From Pyropia yezoensis (lineage: Eukaryota; Rhodophyta; Bangiophyceae; Bangiales; Bangiaceae), in the NCBI GenBank assembly GCA_009829735.1, contig CM020619.1, positions 24,887,554 to 24,951,553 on the forward strand: a stretch of DNA of 64,000 nt. The letters are read 5' to 3'. A model generated the notes under the pieces. It searched no databases, was not told the origin of the DNA, and saw only the letters and a program-made list of their open reading frames with translations. Shown piece by piece: positions 1 through 9,956 of the stretch; position 1 is the stretch's first letter, and each line of letters begins with the position of its first letter. A program made the translations under genes and the position numbers.

Positions 1-386
1 TCTTGAGGAAACGGATACAGCACCCACGGCATCTGGAAGCATGCACCTTCCTAGGAAACACATGAGTGATCTCAGAAGCAGAAAACTGACGACTGCTTGA
101 TAGGTTAGATCCTGCGTGCCGAAAGGAGTAGGTGGAACCACGGCCAGTGAGAAGATGTGGGTCTCACCTCATGCCACAAGAGAGGGTGCGGACGGCGGAA
201 GCTATTCGTCGCTGTTACGAGTTCCCAGAACCAGCAGCGTGGGGGAGACGTCCAAGATTTGGCACACGTACCATGGCTCCTCTTCTGCCCAGAACCAGAC
301 ACTGTTGCTCTGCTGCATCTCATACAGCGAGCGAGAGAACAAAAAGAAAACTCGAAACGACAGCAGATGTCTGGGTGAAGACAGCT
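1..386. other. Left flank, no gene seen
   Basis: Moderate-GC sequence with only short open frames on both strands and no recognisable protein, RNA or repeat. It ends at the left inverted repeat of the Tc1/mariner-like element. Confidence 0.5.
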
Positions 387-389
387 GTA

Positions 390-416
390 CAGTCGGTACC
401 CAATATTATCCGTACG
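390..416 (+). repeat. Left terminal inverted repeat of Tc1/mariner-like copy 1
   Basis: A 27-bp repeat that is the exact reverse complement of 2098-2124, preceded by TA. The match extends to 30 bp because the target site is the palindrome GTAC. Confidence 0.85.
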
Positions 417-1360
417 GCGAAAAACGAGATCCGTACGGATCGATTTGACAACAGGCCTGTGAGGCACCACCCACACCCGGGCAGCCCTCAACGTACTGGT
501 GAACGGTGTCAGCTGCCCGCGCAAGCCAATGAGGCTGCGGGGCGCGGGGAAGGTGACGGGCGGGGTGACGGTGATGGGGGTGGGGAAAAAGATGGGCGTG
601 ACGTCGGTGAGGGTCGAGGGGGTCGAGGGGTTCTAAGGTAAAGGAGGTCGTTGTCAGTGTTTGTTGTTCCCCCCGAGGACTCCCCGGGTGGCGCCCGCAC
701 TCACGCAATATATACCCCCGGGGGGGCACCCAGGGTGCCTCAAAGCATGCGATTGCCCGTGCCGCCGGGGGGGCGGCACCAATGGGCTCAAAACAAGGCA
801 TAGGCTCTCAGAACAAGTCAAGGTGGATGTGCGCGCCCCAAGGCGCCCCACCGGACAGCCCCAAGCGGGGGCGGGGGCGGCGTGCGGTGCTCGTAGCGCC
901 GCGCGGCTGGCCACACACGCCGGTCGGCCGGAAAGGCCGCAGAGGCGTGTAAGCCAGACGCCAGTCTTCGGGTCAAAAATCTCCCGTGGGTCAGCAAATC
1001 TTGCCGTTCCCATTGGCTCGTGGGGAGATTGTTCCGGCTGGCCGATGAGTCAGAGATGTGGCTTGTCCTGTGGTCCGTTAGTCCTCTGATCCGCGGAGAG
1101 AAACTATCCGTCCGGGGATGAGTCAGGGTACTAACGGGTAGCCGATCCGCGGCTCTCGTGCTGACCGTCCGCGACCCGTAGAATCTCGGCCGGACACCGC
1201 GGCATCTCCAGATTACCAGGGAGTTGATGCGTCTTGGAAGGATTTGGCTGAGAAGGACAGGGAAGGAGAGGCCCCAGTCCATATCCCCGAAGCGAGAGTC
1301 TTGGGGATTTAGGGGGCATGTCCTTACAAGGCCACCCATCGAATCCAGGCCCTGGGCTGG
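417..1360. other. Unassigned sequence inside Tc1/mariner-like copy 1
   Basis: GC-rich sequence between the left inverted repeat and the end of the transposase remnant. Short overlapping ORFs on both strands have no recognisable domain. It is absent from the sister element, so it may be a nested insertion, but I could not find its ends. Confidence 0.4.
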
Positions 1361-1936
1361 TCAATACTTGGTGCTAGCACCCCCAGCGGCTATCACACCC
1401 CCCACACGACAGGGCATCGACTCCACAAAAGACTTGAAAAACGAAGCAGGAATGGCGTCCCACCCGTCGCGCAGAGCCATCCAGCCGCGGTGCGCTGTGG
1501 CCCACACAAGGCGCTTGGCGTCGTTCTTGGCAGACAGGAAGGGTTTCTTGGCCGCTACCCTTAAGTGATAACCCAAGCTCCGGACGGCCCTGCGGACAGC
1601 GGAGACTGACACTGGTCCCTTCTCGGGCCCTCCCGCCGCTTGGGTGCGCGTGCTATTCACCATCCTCTTTAGGGATGCCGCAGAGGAAAACCCGTCGGTG
1701 TCAAGCGCCCACTTGAGGTTACAGAGCTCACGGTCCGTCAAAACCTTGGGGCGAACGCGCTTGTCTACCCTGGCGCGGGCGGACTCCGTGCGGATGTCCA
1801 TAGCTGCGTAGGCAATGGTGCTCTTGGAGCGCCCCAAATCCGTACCGATGGCCTGGAAGGACTTCTTCTGTTGGAGAAGGCCAGTGATGACCGCGCGCTC
1901 ACTGTCGGACAGAGGGCGACGCGATGAGCCCGCCAT
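1361..1936 (-). pseudogene. Deleted Tc1/mariner transposase (DNA-binding part plus C-terminal tail)
   Basis: A 191-residue ORF that is open from start to stop. Residues about 8-60 read as the first helix-turn-helix of a Tc1-type transposase (LSDSERAVITGLL, then LGRSKSTIAYA). A second HTH-like region follows to about residue 150 (SAVRRAVRSLGYHLRVAAKK). The ORF then jumps directly to the family C-terminal tail (SFVESMPCRVGGVIAAGG, then STKY and stop). The DD(E/D) core of about 170 residues that should lie between is missing. The junction is in frame, so a DNA-binding protein without catalytic activity could still be made. Such products can act as repressors of full-length relatives, but that is inference. 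It starts about 160 bp inside the right inverted repeat. Confidence 0.75.
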
Positions 1937-2097
1937 GGTGCCTGCCGACCACGGCGGGGTCCTGGGCGCTGAGCTGTGGGCTCACATACACGGACGGTGC
2001 TGTGGCACTTGGGCGCGACCACGCGCCGAATGGGGCAATCTGGTGCCATCAGCCGCATCGGGCAGCCGGATCTGACACCTCTAATTGTTTCCAAAAG

Positions 2098-2124
2098 CGT
2101 ACGGATAATATTGGGTACCGACTG
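2098..2124 (-). repeat. Right terminal inverted repeat of Tc1/mariner-like copy 1
   Basis: Exact reverse complement of 390-416, followed by TA at 2125-2126. Confidence 0.85.
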
Positions 2125-2127
2125 TAC

Positions 2128-3143
2128 GGCCGCTGGCCGTCGTGGTGCTTCGCAGCCGGCGGGAAGTCCGGAAGCGTCGTCAAACATCGGCGCATCGAGT
2201 CGAACTTGCGCCGACGGATGAGGGTCTGGGAGGTCTCATCTTAAAAGATCAAATGTGCGCTTGCGGGCCGACGCCTTTCGCCAGCGTGTCCTCCGACCGG
2301 TGTCAGATTGGAGCAGCGTTCTGTAAGGGGGGAGGAAGATGCAAGTCAAACATCAATCCAAAAGAGCCACCTTGACTAGGCGTGTTGGATGCACGGGTGC
2401 GTGCCCGACAACGGCCATGAAATGCAAAACGGACGGAAGCTAGCAAAATGAAGTACATCGCAGGCACATTGCGCAATGCACCATGCCAGGCACCTCGGCT
2501 CATTCGCATACATATTTAGGCCGCCGTACCATGTCTTGGGGAGCTTTTTTTTCTTTGAATACACGTGTGAGAAATTCTTTGAATGCTCATAGGAAACCAG
2601 AGTGTCACGTTTCAACGTGATCAGGAGCCTAATTCCAAGTGCATGATTTAAGTTCGTTCTTCACATAGATTAATAGCGTCCAAGGCATTCGTCGCAGCCG
2701 CTGAGCTGCGCTTAAATCACTCTCAGTGGTCCAGACTTAACGAGTTGACGTCACGCAGCTGGTGAAAACGAGAAAGAGTGCGGTGAGCCCGCCCGACCCC
2801 TTTGAGGAAACGTCAGAATATGACTTGGTCGCTCAGCGCGACTCGGCGTTAACGCAGTGCACGTCTCTCCACTCAGCGGCAGGTGGTTGCGGCGGCTCCG
2901 CGGCGGCGGCCGCTGATACGGCGGCGGGGAGGCAGCTTCGCGCGGGGTCTGGCCGCGCAACAGCGAAAAAAAGGGGCGTTGCCGCCGCTGCGAGCTGCGG
3001 AGGCCGCGGCGCGGCTGCGACGCCGCAGCTGCGGGCGGCCACGCCGGCTGCGCCGGTAGCACCCGCCGAGCGAGGGCGTCAACGTATGGCGGCGGGTGCA
3101 ACTGCCGCGGCCTCGATGGCGGCGGGTGCAACGGTAGCGGCCT

Positions 3144-3180
<37 letters not shown>

Positions 3181-3335
3181 TGCAGCGGTGGCAGCGGCGG
3201 CGGCGGTGGCGGCGGCGGCGGCGCACGCCTGGTTAAGAGGGCGTTTCTTGCGCAGCCTGCGGTTCGCGGACTCCCTCGTCTCCTCATTGGCCGACGAAGA
3301 TCAATTCGATCGCTCTGAGAGGCAATTCTGTCACC
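2128..3335. other. Spacer with a GGC/alanine-codon repeat
   Basis: No convincing gene. Positions 2380-2750 are relatively AT-rich and featureless. From about 2880 to 3225 the sequence is dominated by ggc/gcg triplets, with an almost pure run at about 3144-3225. This creates long alanine-, proline- or arginine-only frames on both strands that I treat as artefacts of the repeat. Confidence 0.5.
3144..3225. repeat. GGC trinucleotide repeat
   Basis: A nearly pure (ggc)n run with occasional interruptions. It explains the polyalanine and polyproline frames that overlap it. Confidence 0.75.
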
Positions 3336-3340
3336 GTATC

Positions 3341-4031
3341 TGTAGGGACCCTATGGGCCCTCCACGTGGGGGGACCTCGTAGAGATCGCGTGGTACCCCT
3401 GCGTCCACCTTCCCAATGAGGAGGACGGGGCCGACTTGGCCCCCCGGGATTTTACTGGCTTCCGATTGGTCCCCTCCTATGGAGGCGGGACCGGGGCGCC
3501 ATTGATTCTGGGGCCCATTTTGGGATTCCCAGTGTATGGGGTTTTCCCCTGACCGGAATTGGCCTTTGGCCAATAATCCGGGATGGGATGCATTTGGGGT
3601 TTGGATTGTGATTGTGTATTTTGCGTGATTGTGAGATTGGGGAGATCTTGAGTGTTGGCACTGATGTCCGGCGCGGCTCTTCTCCCCCGTATCCTGGAGA
3701 TTCCTGCCCCGCTGGCAGGGATGATCCGTGGGGGAGGGGGCCCTCCGGACATGTTGAAGGGTTTTGATTGGCCCGCACGTGGCCCGGTGTGGAGGGTTGC
3801 TGGGTACGGGTGAGAGAGGGTAACAGTGTGCGTGGGGGTGCGCGTTGCTTCCCCCTTCGAAAAAAAACAGACTTGCGTGTGCTTGAACACTGTCGTCCTG
3901 GTCGCGGATCCCCGCGTGAACCAGCCAGGCGGTCGGCGGCTCTGTATCTCTCCGGTCTCCCCGCGTTCTTGGTGGGTCGTTTCTCTGTGTGTTCTGGGTG
4001 CTAGGCGCCTAAGGTACGTAAAACCACTACA
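3341..4031 (+). repeat. 5' LTR
   Basis: 691 bp, bounded by TG...CA, and matching 12387-13077 with one visible substitution. It should contain promoter and polyadenylation signals. I cannot place a TATA box with confidence. Confidence 0.93.
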
Positions 4032-4033
4032 TT

Positions 4034-4050
4034 TGGTGGATCAGCGGGGG
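4034..4050 (+). other. Putative primer-binding site
   Basis: Two bases after the 5' LTR the sequence reads TGGTGGATCAGCGGGGG. The initial TGG complements the CCA end of a tRNA, as expected for a tRNA-primed LTR element. I cannot name the priming tRNA. Confidence 0.45.
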
Positions 4051-4147
4051 AGGGGACTAGGTTCCTTCTGGCCAAAGGGGTCTACCCCTTCTTCGTACTC
4101 TTTCTGTGGTTGTGCTCTGTCTTCCCTAAGGGAACGCGGTTGTTGTG

Positions 4148-5869
4148 ATGTCAGATAACAAGCAGAATCCCCCTCGGGGGGAAACGGGAGTCCTTGAGGG
4201 CGGTTCGTCCGTGACGAGGGAGAGCGCGACGGGAGCTGCAGTTCCGACTCACGCCCTCGGGGCTGGACTGGACGACCTGGCCACCCGTAGGGTGACCACT
4301 CGTCTACCCTCGCTGGAAATCGGTTCGGAGGGCCCATTGGGCGAACCTTTCTTCCCGCTGCGGACGGGACGCGAGGGGGGGAATTCAATCGGCCTCGGCG
4401 ACCTCCCTGGGGTCCATCCCGTGGCGGGGATGGGTTCTGAGGGAACGGCCACCCCTCCTGTTCGCGCTGTGGGGGCATCGTCTCCTAAGGAGACCCCCCG
4501 AGCGTTTGTGGCTCCTGGATCGGATACTCCTACGGAGGAATGGAAGAAAGCGATGGTGGAAGCTGTTAGCGGCCTCCTGACCCCGCTCAACCAACGGTTG
4601 AGTTTTGTGGAACGAAGCGTGACGAAGCGAGAGCGCCAGCGTGGCCGGCGTCCCAGCTCGTCATCTGAGTCGACTTCGGATTATTCCGGAGGGGAGGCTT
4701 CGCCTCCCGAGCGCCGTCGGCGCTCGCGACCTGTCGTCCGAGCGGTTTCCGCTCAGGCAGGACCGGGGAGAGTCCCCCTACGGGAGATTCCCCCCCAGAT
4801 TATTCCGGCTGATGACCGCTATGCGAGTCTTCTGGATTGTGAGACCTATGCTCTCAAGAACAACGACAACCGAGTATCGGGAACCGAGGCCAAAGGCCTG
4901 GGTAAGAAGCGTAAGGACCTGTCCAGCATACTTGGTCGCGATTGTGAATGGGGGGGAGACCCTCCTCTGGGAGTCTTCGAATTCCTCAACCGCTTCGTGA
5001 AGGCGGCGAATGATAACGGCCTCTCAGAGGGGCGAGCTTTGCTCCTCCTCCCCGAATTTACTAAGGATCCCTTGAAGAGGGACCTTTATCGAATCCGCCC
5101 GTCCGTCGATCACGGCCGGCGTACTGGGGAAGTAACTTCCTATTTGGAACTTGTGAACTGGCTTCTGCGCACGTACGCAGATGAGCATCTCCTGAATGAA
5201 CAGGAGGCCATTTTTAATGGCGCCTCCCAAGAGGAGGATGAGACAGAGACGGGGTTTCACCGCCGTCTCATGGAACTCCACGCTAAGTGTGGATACATAC
5301 AAACCTCGGGCCAGGTCCGAGCCCGCTTTATGCAAGGCACATGGTGGGAGATTCGGCACGAGGTGCGGAACTACGTAGCTGACCACCCTCATGCTTCTAT
5401 TGAGCTGGTGGTGCAATATGCCCAACGGGCAGGGGATTTTCGACGGCGGATTCAGGCCGCCGCCGCAGACCTTAAGGTTAAGGAAGACGCAGAGCGCCAC
5501 GTCCGTCGTATGGCGCGTCGCGCTCTGGCAGCCGTTACGTCGTCCCACCTGGAGGGGGGGGAGGCGTCTGCTTCTTCCTACAGGGAATCACGACCCTCTG
5601 GGGGGTCATGGGGGACGGACGGGAAACGAGAGCCCTTCCCCTGCCATATCTGCAATAGTACTTCACACTGGATGGCAGATTGCCCTCACCTCCCTGAGGA
5701 GACTCGGAACCGGATGACCAAGGCACGCACCGAGCGCAGAGCGGCTCGAGCCGCTGCTCGTGCGAGTGGGGCGGTTGCTACTGTCGTACCCTCCCCGACG
5801 GGGAAGGAAGAGCGAGCGAGTTCCCCTAAGGGGAGCTCATCTGAGTTATCAACTTCGGGAAACGCCTGA
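4148..5869 (+). CDS. gag: Gag polyprotein of Ty3/gypsy element
   Basis: About 573 residues from the first ATG. It is the structural protein expected to form the cytoplasmic virus-like particle and package element RNA. The N-terminal third is low-complexity, followed by a basic Ser/Arg segment (residues about 155-200). A capsid-like helical region covers about 230-450. A CCHC zinc knuckle, C-X2-C-X4-H-X4-C (CHICNSTSHWMADC), lies near residues 498-511. The tail is basic then Ser-rich. The ORF ends in TGA at 5867-5869, and the following protease frame is the same frame, so stop-codon readthrough is a possible way to make Gag-Pol. Confidence 0.85.
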   Translation: MSDNKQNPPRGETGVLEGGSSVTRESATGAAVPTHALGAGLDDLATRRVTTRLPSLEIGSEGPLGEPFFPLRTGREGGNSIGLGDLPGVHPVAGMGSEGTATPPVRAVGASSPKETPRAFVAPGSDTPTEEWKKAMVEAVSGLLTPLNQRLSFVERSVTKRERQRGRRPSSSSESTSDYSGGEASPPERRRRSRPVVRAVSAQAGPGRVPLREIPPQIIPADDRYASLLDCETYALKNNDNRVSGTEAKGLGKKRKDLSSILGRDCEWGGDPPLGVFEFLNRFVKAANDNGLSEGRALLLLPEFTKDPLKRDLYRIRPSVDHGRRTGEVTSYLELVNWLLRTYADEHLLNEQEAIFNGASQEEDETETGFHRRLMELHAKCGYIQTSGQVRARFMQGTWWEIRHEVRNYVADHPHASIELVVQYAQRAGDFRRRIQAAAADLKVKEDAERHVRRMARRALAAVTSSHLEGGEASASSYRESRPSGGSWGTDGKREPFPCHICNSTSHWMADCPHLPEETRNRMTKARTERRAARAAARASGAVATVVPSPTGKEERASSPKGSSSELSTSGNA

Positions 5870-5923
5870 AGGCCGGTTCCCCTACGGTTTTTCCCCAATG
5901 CGTCCAATAATGAGGGGAGACCG

Positions 5924-6772
5924 ATGAGGGTATTGCGCCGCCCTCGGACGAATAAGCATGCATTACTGGCACTCCCTAAGGGGGTGAAACGGGAAAATGT
6001 TATTTGCGCGTTTATGCCATCATCCAGCTGTCAGCTGGCTGTACACTTGTTTGCTACTGAAGGGTTAGAGCATGCTCTACACGCTGTCCTGGATACCGGC
6101 AGCGGGCCCTCCCTGATTCGAAGCTCATTGCTCCCTAAGGGATTGAGGCTCCAGCCCCTAGGGGAGCTGGAGAACATATTTTACTTTGACCTGAATGGGG
6201 GGTGGCTCCCCATTCGAGGAACTGTGCGCTTAGGCGTACAAGTGGGAGACCAAGTTTCCTACGTCTGCTTCGGAGTGATCGATAATCTGGCGGTACCCGT
6301 CATATTAGGTAACTCCTTCGGAGATACCGAAGTGAAAACCATCTCCTGTGAGGACCAAACGGTCACCCTCAAGACAGGGATGGTCGTCCCCATCCTTCGG
6401 GATATGGAGGACGTAGAATCCGGCCCCACTAGGTGGAGCTCTGTGTGCGCTTGTCCTAAGGCCAAGACCGCTACGCTCAGGTTGTGTCACAAGCTGAAGC
6501 TGAAGCCTGGGGTTATCTCCCACGTGAAGGTGAGAGGGCAGTTCCAGGGCCACGGGATTATTTCCGGGCAGCCCCGGATTGCCTCCAGGTATGGGGTTCA
6601 CGTGGCCAACGGCCCTGAGGAGCTCAACCGGGACGCCCCGTACGCCGTGCAAATGATGAATCCTACGCCAAGGATTGTCCGCCTCCCCGTTGGGGCGCTG
6701 GTGGCGTCAATCTCCTCCTATCAAGGACCTATACTGAGTGTCTCTCAAGAAGAGATGCAAAAGCTGAGCTAA
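5924..6772 (+). CDS. pro: Retropepsin-like aspartic protease segment of pol
   Basis: An ORF of 282 residues in the same frame as gag and as the downstream pol. The aspartic protease signature VLDTGSGPSLI lies near residues 55-65, with the catalytic aspartate at about residue 57. A later hydrophobic IDNLAVPVILGNSF segment resembles the second half of the retropepsin fold. It would cleave the polyprotein during particle maturation. It ends at TAA 6770-6772, after which the frame stays open except for one TGA until reverse transcriptase begins. The ATG at 5924 may not be used if Gag-Pol is made by readthrough. Confidence 0.8.
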   Translation: MRVLRRPRTNKHALLALPKGVKRENVICAFMPSSSCQLAVHLFATEGLEHALHAVLDTGSGPSLIRSSLLPKGLRLQPLGELENIFYFDLNGGWLPIRGTVRLGVQVGDQVSYVCFGVIDNLAVPVILGNSFGDTEVKTISCEDQTVTLKTGMVVPILRDMEDVESGPTRWSSVCACPKAKTATLRLCHKLKLKPGVISHVKVRGQFQGHGIISGQPRIASRYGVHVANGPEELNRDAPYAVQMMNPTPRIVRLPVGALVASISSYQGPILSVSQEEMQKLS

Positions 6773-6931
6773 GGTCCCGCGGCGAAGCCGAAGGGCGCCC
6801 ATTCCGAGGTGGACCTAGGAGAGGTCTCTGAAGCCCTACGTGGCCAGCTCTCGGAGCTGGTGGAGAAATACAAATCCCTATGGGATGGTACTCTTGGGCT
6901 CATCAAGAATACCGCACATCGTATCCGCTGA
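6770..6931 (+). other. Protease-RT linker with two in-frame stops
   Basis: Reading on in the pol frame gives a normal-looking linker containing only TAA at 6770-6772 and TGA at 6929-6931. These two nonsense codons are the only breaks between the protease and RT segments. Either this copy is inactivated or the stops are suppressed. Confidence 0.75.
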
Positions 6932-7006
6932 AAACCCGGGGCAACTCCGGTAAGGCAACATCCCTACAAGGCAGGGCACAAGCGCCGCCAGCTGGAAGGG
7001 GAACAA

Positions 7007-9877
7007 GTGGAACAAATGCGGAAACTGGAAGTTATTGAACCCGCCAAAGGCGAGTGGGCTAGCCCCGTGGTGATCGTCCCGAAGCAGGACGGCACGCCCC
7101 GGTTTTGTATTGACTACCGGCGGCTCAACCTCGTCACGGTGAAGGACGCGTATCCCATCCCAAGGATGGATGAATGTTTGGACTCCCTAGGGGAGGCCAG
7201 GGTGTTTAGCACCCTGGATTGCAACGCCGGATATTGGCAAATCCCAATCGCCCCAGAGGATAGGCACCTTACGGCCTTCATGTGCTATAAGGGCACGTGG
7301 CAATGTACGCGGTTGCCCTTTGGGCTCTGCAATGCTCCAGCGACTTTTCAACGAGCCATGGATATTATCCTGGCCGGCGTGAAGTGGCAGACGTGCCTAG
7401 TATATCTAGACGATGTTATCGTCTTCTCTCGCTCGGACGAGGAGCATCTGCACCACCTGGAGCACGTACTGAGCCTTCTCAAGGAGAACGGCGTATCGCT
7501 GAAGGCGTCCAAGTGTCACCTCTTCCAGAGGGAGGTCGAATATCTGGGACATGTCATCCGCCCAGGGCGGGTGGCCGTGAATGAGAAGAACACCAAGGCC
7601 CTGAAGGGGCTACATTATCCGCGTACGCAGACGCAACTGAAGAGTTTTTTGGGCATGTGCGGGGTATACCGAGGGTTTGTCCCCAATTTCGCCCGTATCG
7701 CTCGGCCGCTGAACATGCTGACTAGTACGCATCTGGCCAAGGAACTACCTCCTCCTACGGAGGAGACTCAAGCGGCGCTCGAGGAGCTCCGCGACTGTCT
7801 TCTGAAGCCTCCCATTTTAGCCATCCCTCGGGAGGGAGCCCATTATATTGTGGAGGTGGATGCCAGCTATGAGCAACTGGGCTGTGCCCTGCTGCAGCAG
7901 CAAGAGGACGGGGAGTATTTCCCCGTTGGGTATTTTAGTCGGGGTTTATCCCCGGCGGAACGGAACTATTGTGCCACAGAAATTGAGGCCCTAGGGGTCG
8001 TATGGTCTGTGACCTACCTGCGTTCCTTCTTGGAAGGGACCGAATTTCTTGTACGTTGTGACCACTCCGCCCTCACTTCGGTGATGACGAGTAGTAGTCC
8101 CAATCGACGCCTTACGGGCTGGAGACTCCGCTTGGCGGAATATTCGTACCAGATTAAGCACAAGCCGGGTAAGGACCACAAGGTGGCTGATGCCCTATCG
8201 CGCCTTCCTACGGATGGCTTGGATAAGACGCCTCTGAATGATCAAATCCCCGTTCTAGCGGTGACGAGGTCAGCAAAGGCCCTTACGGACCGGAGCCCTA
8301 AGGGCCTCGGCAAGATTACGCTCCGAGAGCTCATTGAGGCCCAGGCTTCGGATGAGTTTTGCAAGCAGCGTCGCTTGGAGGGGCCTATGGTCTCTCCGAA
8401 GTATGCCCGTTGGCAACGCAATGCCTTCTTCTTCGAAGATGACGATGGTGTACTGTGTCGCCATTCGCTCCTCAGGGGGAACAACCAATGGGTCGTTCCA
8501 GAGTCGCTTCATAAGCGTGTTCTGGAAATGTACCATGACGCGCCTACGGCGGGTCACCCGAGGTCTCGGAAGATGTATCGTGCGATGCGGCAGTATTTTT
8601 ACTGGCCCGCCCTAGTGGCGGACGTATACGGGTATGTTTATAACTGCCCAGGATGCACTCGGAATCGCATAACGGACAAGAGGCACACGTCTCCTATGAA
8701 GCTGTTCCCCGCGCGGGAGCCATTCCAAGCCGTGGCGATGGACTTGTTGGGCCCGCTCCCGAAGACGGAGAATGGTCACACCATGCTCCTGGTAATGTGT
8801 GATCGCTTCACCAAATTGGTGAGGGCCGTCCCACTGTCGGACACCACTGCCCTTGGGGTAGCTTCGGCATTCATTGACTATTGGGTGGCTGCCTACGACA
8901 TCCCGGATTCTACGCTCACGGACAACGGACCTCAGTTCGCTGCCGTGTACTTCCGAGGAGTCATGGGGCTCCTGGGGATCGCCACCACCTTCGCGACCCC
9001 ATATCACCCCCAGACCAATGGTCAGGTGGAACGGTATAACAAGACGATTATGCGACAGCTACGGACGTACTCGTCCGAGCACCCACGGGAATGGGATCGC
9101 TATGTGTCCCTACTGACGACTGCATATAATATGCAGGTACATTCGAGTACTGGGGTTGCCCCACTGACCTTCGTAAGCCCTCGACGATTGGAGGCCTCTA
9201 ATATTGAACGTTTACCTAAGGTACGCTCAGTGGACACGGAGGAACCCGACGCCGATTCGGAGGCGGTTCAATACGTGAAAGAGTTGCGCAACCTAATCCC
9301 AAGGATTAGGACGAACTTGGATAAGGCCCAACTGGCCTACAAGCGTGTCTATGACGCGGGTATTCGAGAAGACAATGAGGCCATGTCTCAAGGGGATTGG
9401 GTTTATGTGAAATCCTATACTAAGGGGCGGACCAAGATGTCGTCCAAGGCGAAGGGGCCATGTATGGTGCTACGCACTGACGGTCAACGGTTTCGCATTG
9501 AAACCCCTACGGGAGAACAGACCCAGAGTAGTGACAATGTCACACGCGCTCCCCCGCCTAAGGCAGGGGATCCAGTGTGGAAGCGGGCGCGGGAAGCCCG
9601 TGACGCATTCAATGAGTGCCCTGAGGAAACCTCGGGGAAGGATGTGTTCGAGCAGATCGTCGGCCACAAATGGGTGGAAGACGACAACGGGAAACCCGAC
9701 TTGGACTTCCGGGTCCGTTGGTTTGGCCACGGACCCGAAGGGGATACTTGGCACCCCAAGAAGGGGGTGCCACGAGCAGCTCTCCTGAAGTATGCCCGGA
9801 AGCACAAGCACCCCATCAAGGGACGGGACCAAGTGTCCCGACTATTCCCCCAAGGGGGGATCGAAGAAGAAGGATAA
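7007..9877 (+). CDS. pol: Reverse transcriptase, RNase H, integrase and chromodomain of pol
   Basis: A 956-codon open frame; its first codon here is GTG because it continues an upstream frame. Reverse transcriptase comes first, with the YLDD catalytic motif at 7403-7414. RNase H follows with carboxylates at 7859 (D), 7985 (E) and 8060 (D). Integrase has an HHCC zinc region at about 8509-8670 and a catalytic D-D-35-E at 8741, 8921 and 9029. A C-terminal chromodomain lies at about 9647-9813, with aromatic residues in RVRWFG and DTWHP. In chromoviruses this domain directs insertion to particular chromatin marks. All catalytic residues I looked for are present, so the enzyme region appears intact despite the stops upstream. 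Confidence 0.92.
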   Translation: MEQMRKLEVIEPAKGEWASPVVIVPKQDGTPRFCIDYRRLNLVTVKDAYPIPRMDECLDSLGEARVFSTLDCNAGYWQIPIAPEDRHLTAFMCYKGTWQCTRLPFGLCNAPATFQRAMDIILAGVKWQTCLVYLDDVIVFSRSDEEHLHHLEHVLSLLKENGVSLKASKCHLFQREVEYLGHVIRPGRVAVNEKNTKALKGLHYPRTQTQLKSFLGMCGVYRGFVPNFARIARPLNMLTSTHLAKELPPPTEETQAALEELRDCLLKPPILAIPREGAHYIVEVDASYEQLGCALLQQQEDGEYFPVGYFSRGLSPAERNYCATEIEALGVVWSVTYLRSFLEGTEFLVRCDHSALTSVMTSSSPNRRLTGWRLRLAEYSYQIKHKPGKDHKVADALSRLPTDGLDKTPLNDQIPVLAVTRSAKALTDRSPKGLGKITLRELIEAQASDEFCKQRRLEGPMVSPKYARWQRNAFFFEDDDGVLCRHSLLRGNNQWVVPESLHKRVLEMYHDAPTAGHPRSRKMYRAMRQYFYWPALVADVYGYVYNCPGCTRNRITDKRHTSPMKLFPAREPFQAVAMDLLGPLPKTENGHTMLLVMCDRFTKLVRAVPLSDTTALGVASAFIDYWVAAYDIPDSTLTDNGPQFAAVYFRGVMGLLGIATTFATPYHPQTNGQVERYNKTIMRQLRTYSSEHPREWDRYVSLLTTAYNMQVHSSTGVAPLTFVSPRRLEASNIERLPKVRSVDTEEPDADSEAVQYVKELRNLIPRIRTNLDKAQLAYKRVYDAGIREDNEAMSQGDWVYVKSYTKGRTKMSSKAKGPCMVLRTDGQRFRIETPTGEQTQSSDNVTRAPPPKAGDPVWKRAREARDAFNECPEETSGKDVFEQIVGHKWVEDDNGKPDLDFRVRWFGHGPEGDTWHPKKGVPRAALLKYARKHKHPIKGRDQVSRLFPQGGIEEEG

Positions 9878-9956
9878 CAAACTATCTCCCTCTGGGAAAT
9901 CGGTAAAAGAAACAGACTACTACGTGAGACGCCTCTACGAGGCGCCCAACAATGCA

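Larger units (their letters stand above)
387..2127 (-). mobile_element. Tc1/mariner-like element, internally deleted (copy 1)
   Basis: The ends are perfect inverted repeats: positions 390-416 (beginning cagtcggtacccaatattat) and 2098-2124. Each is flanked by the dinucleotide TA (388-389 and 2125-2126), the target duplication typical of Tc1/mariner elements. A minus-strand ORF at 1361-1936 starts close to the right end and carries the N- and C-terminal parts of a transposase but not the catalytic core. About 945 bp between the stop codon and the left repeat is unexplained and may be a nested insertion, because the sister copy at 34049-34730 has only about 70 bp there. The element cannot transpose by itself but could be mobilised by an intact relative. 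Confidence 0.8.

Noticed and set aside
2762-3382. Alanine-rich plus-strand frame and proline-rich minus-strand frame
   Set aside because: Both are produced by the ggc triplet repeat at 3144-3225.
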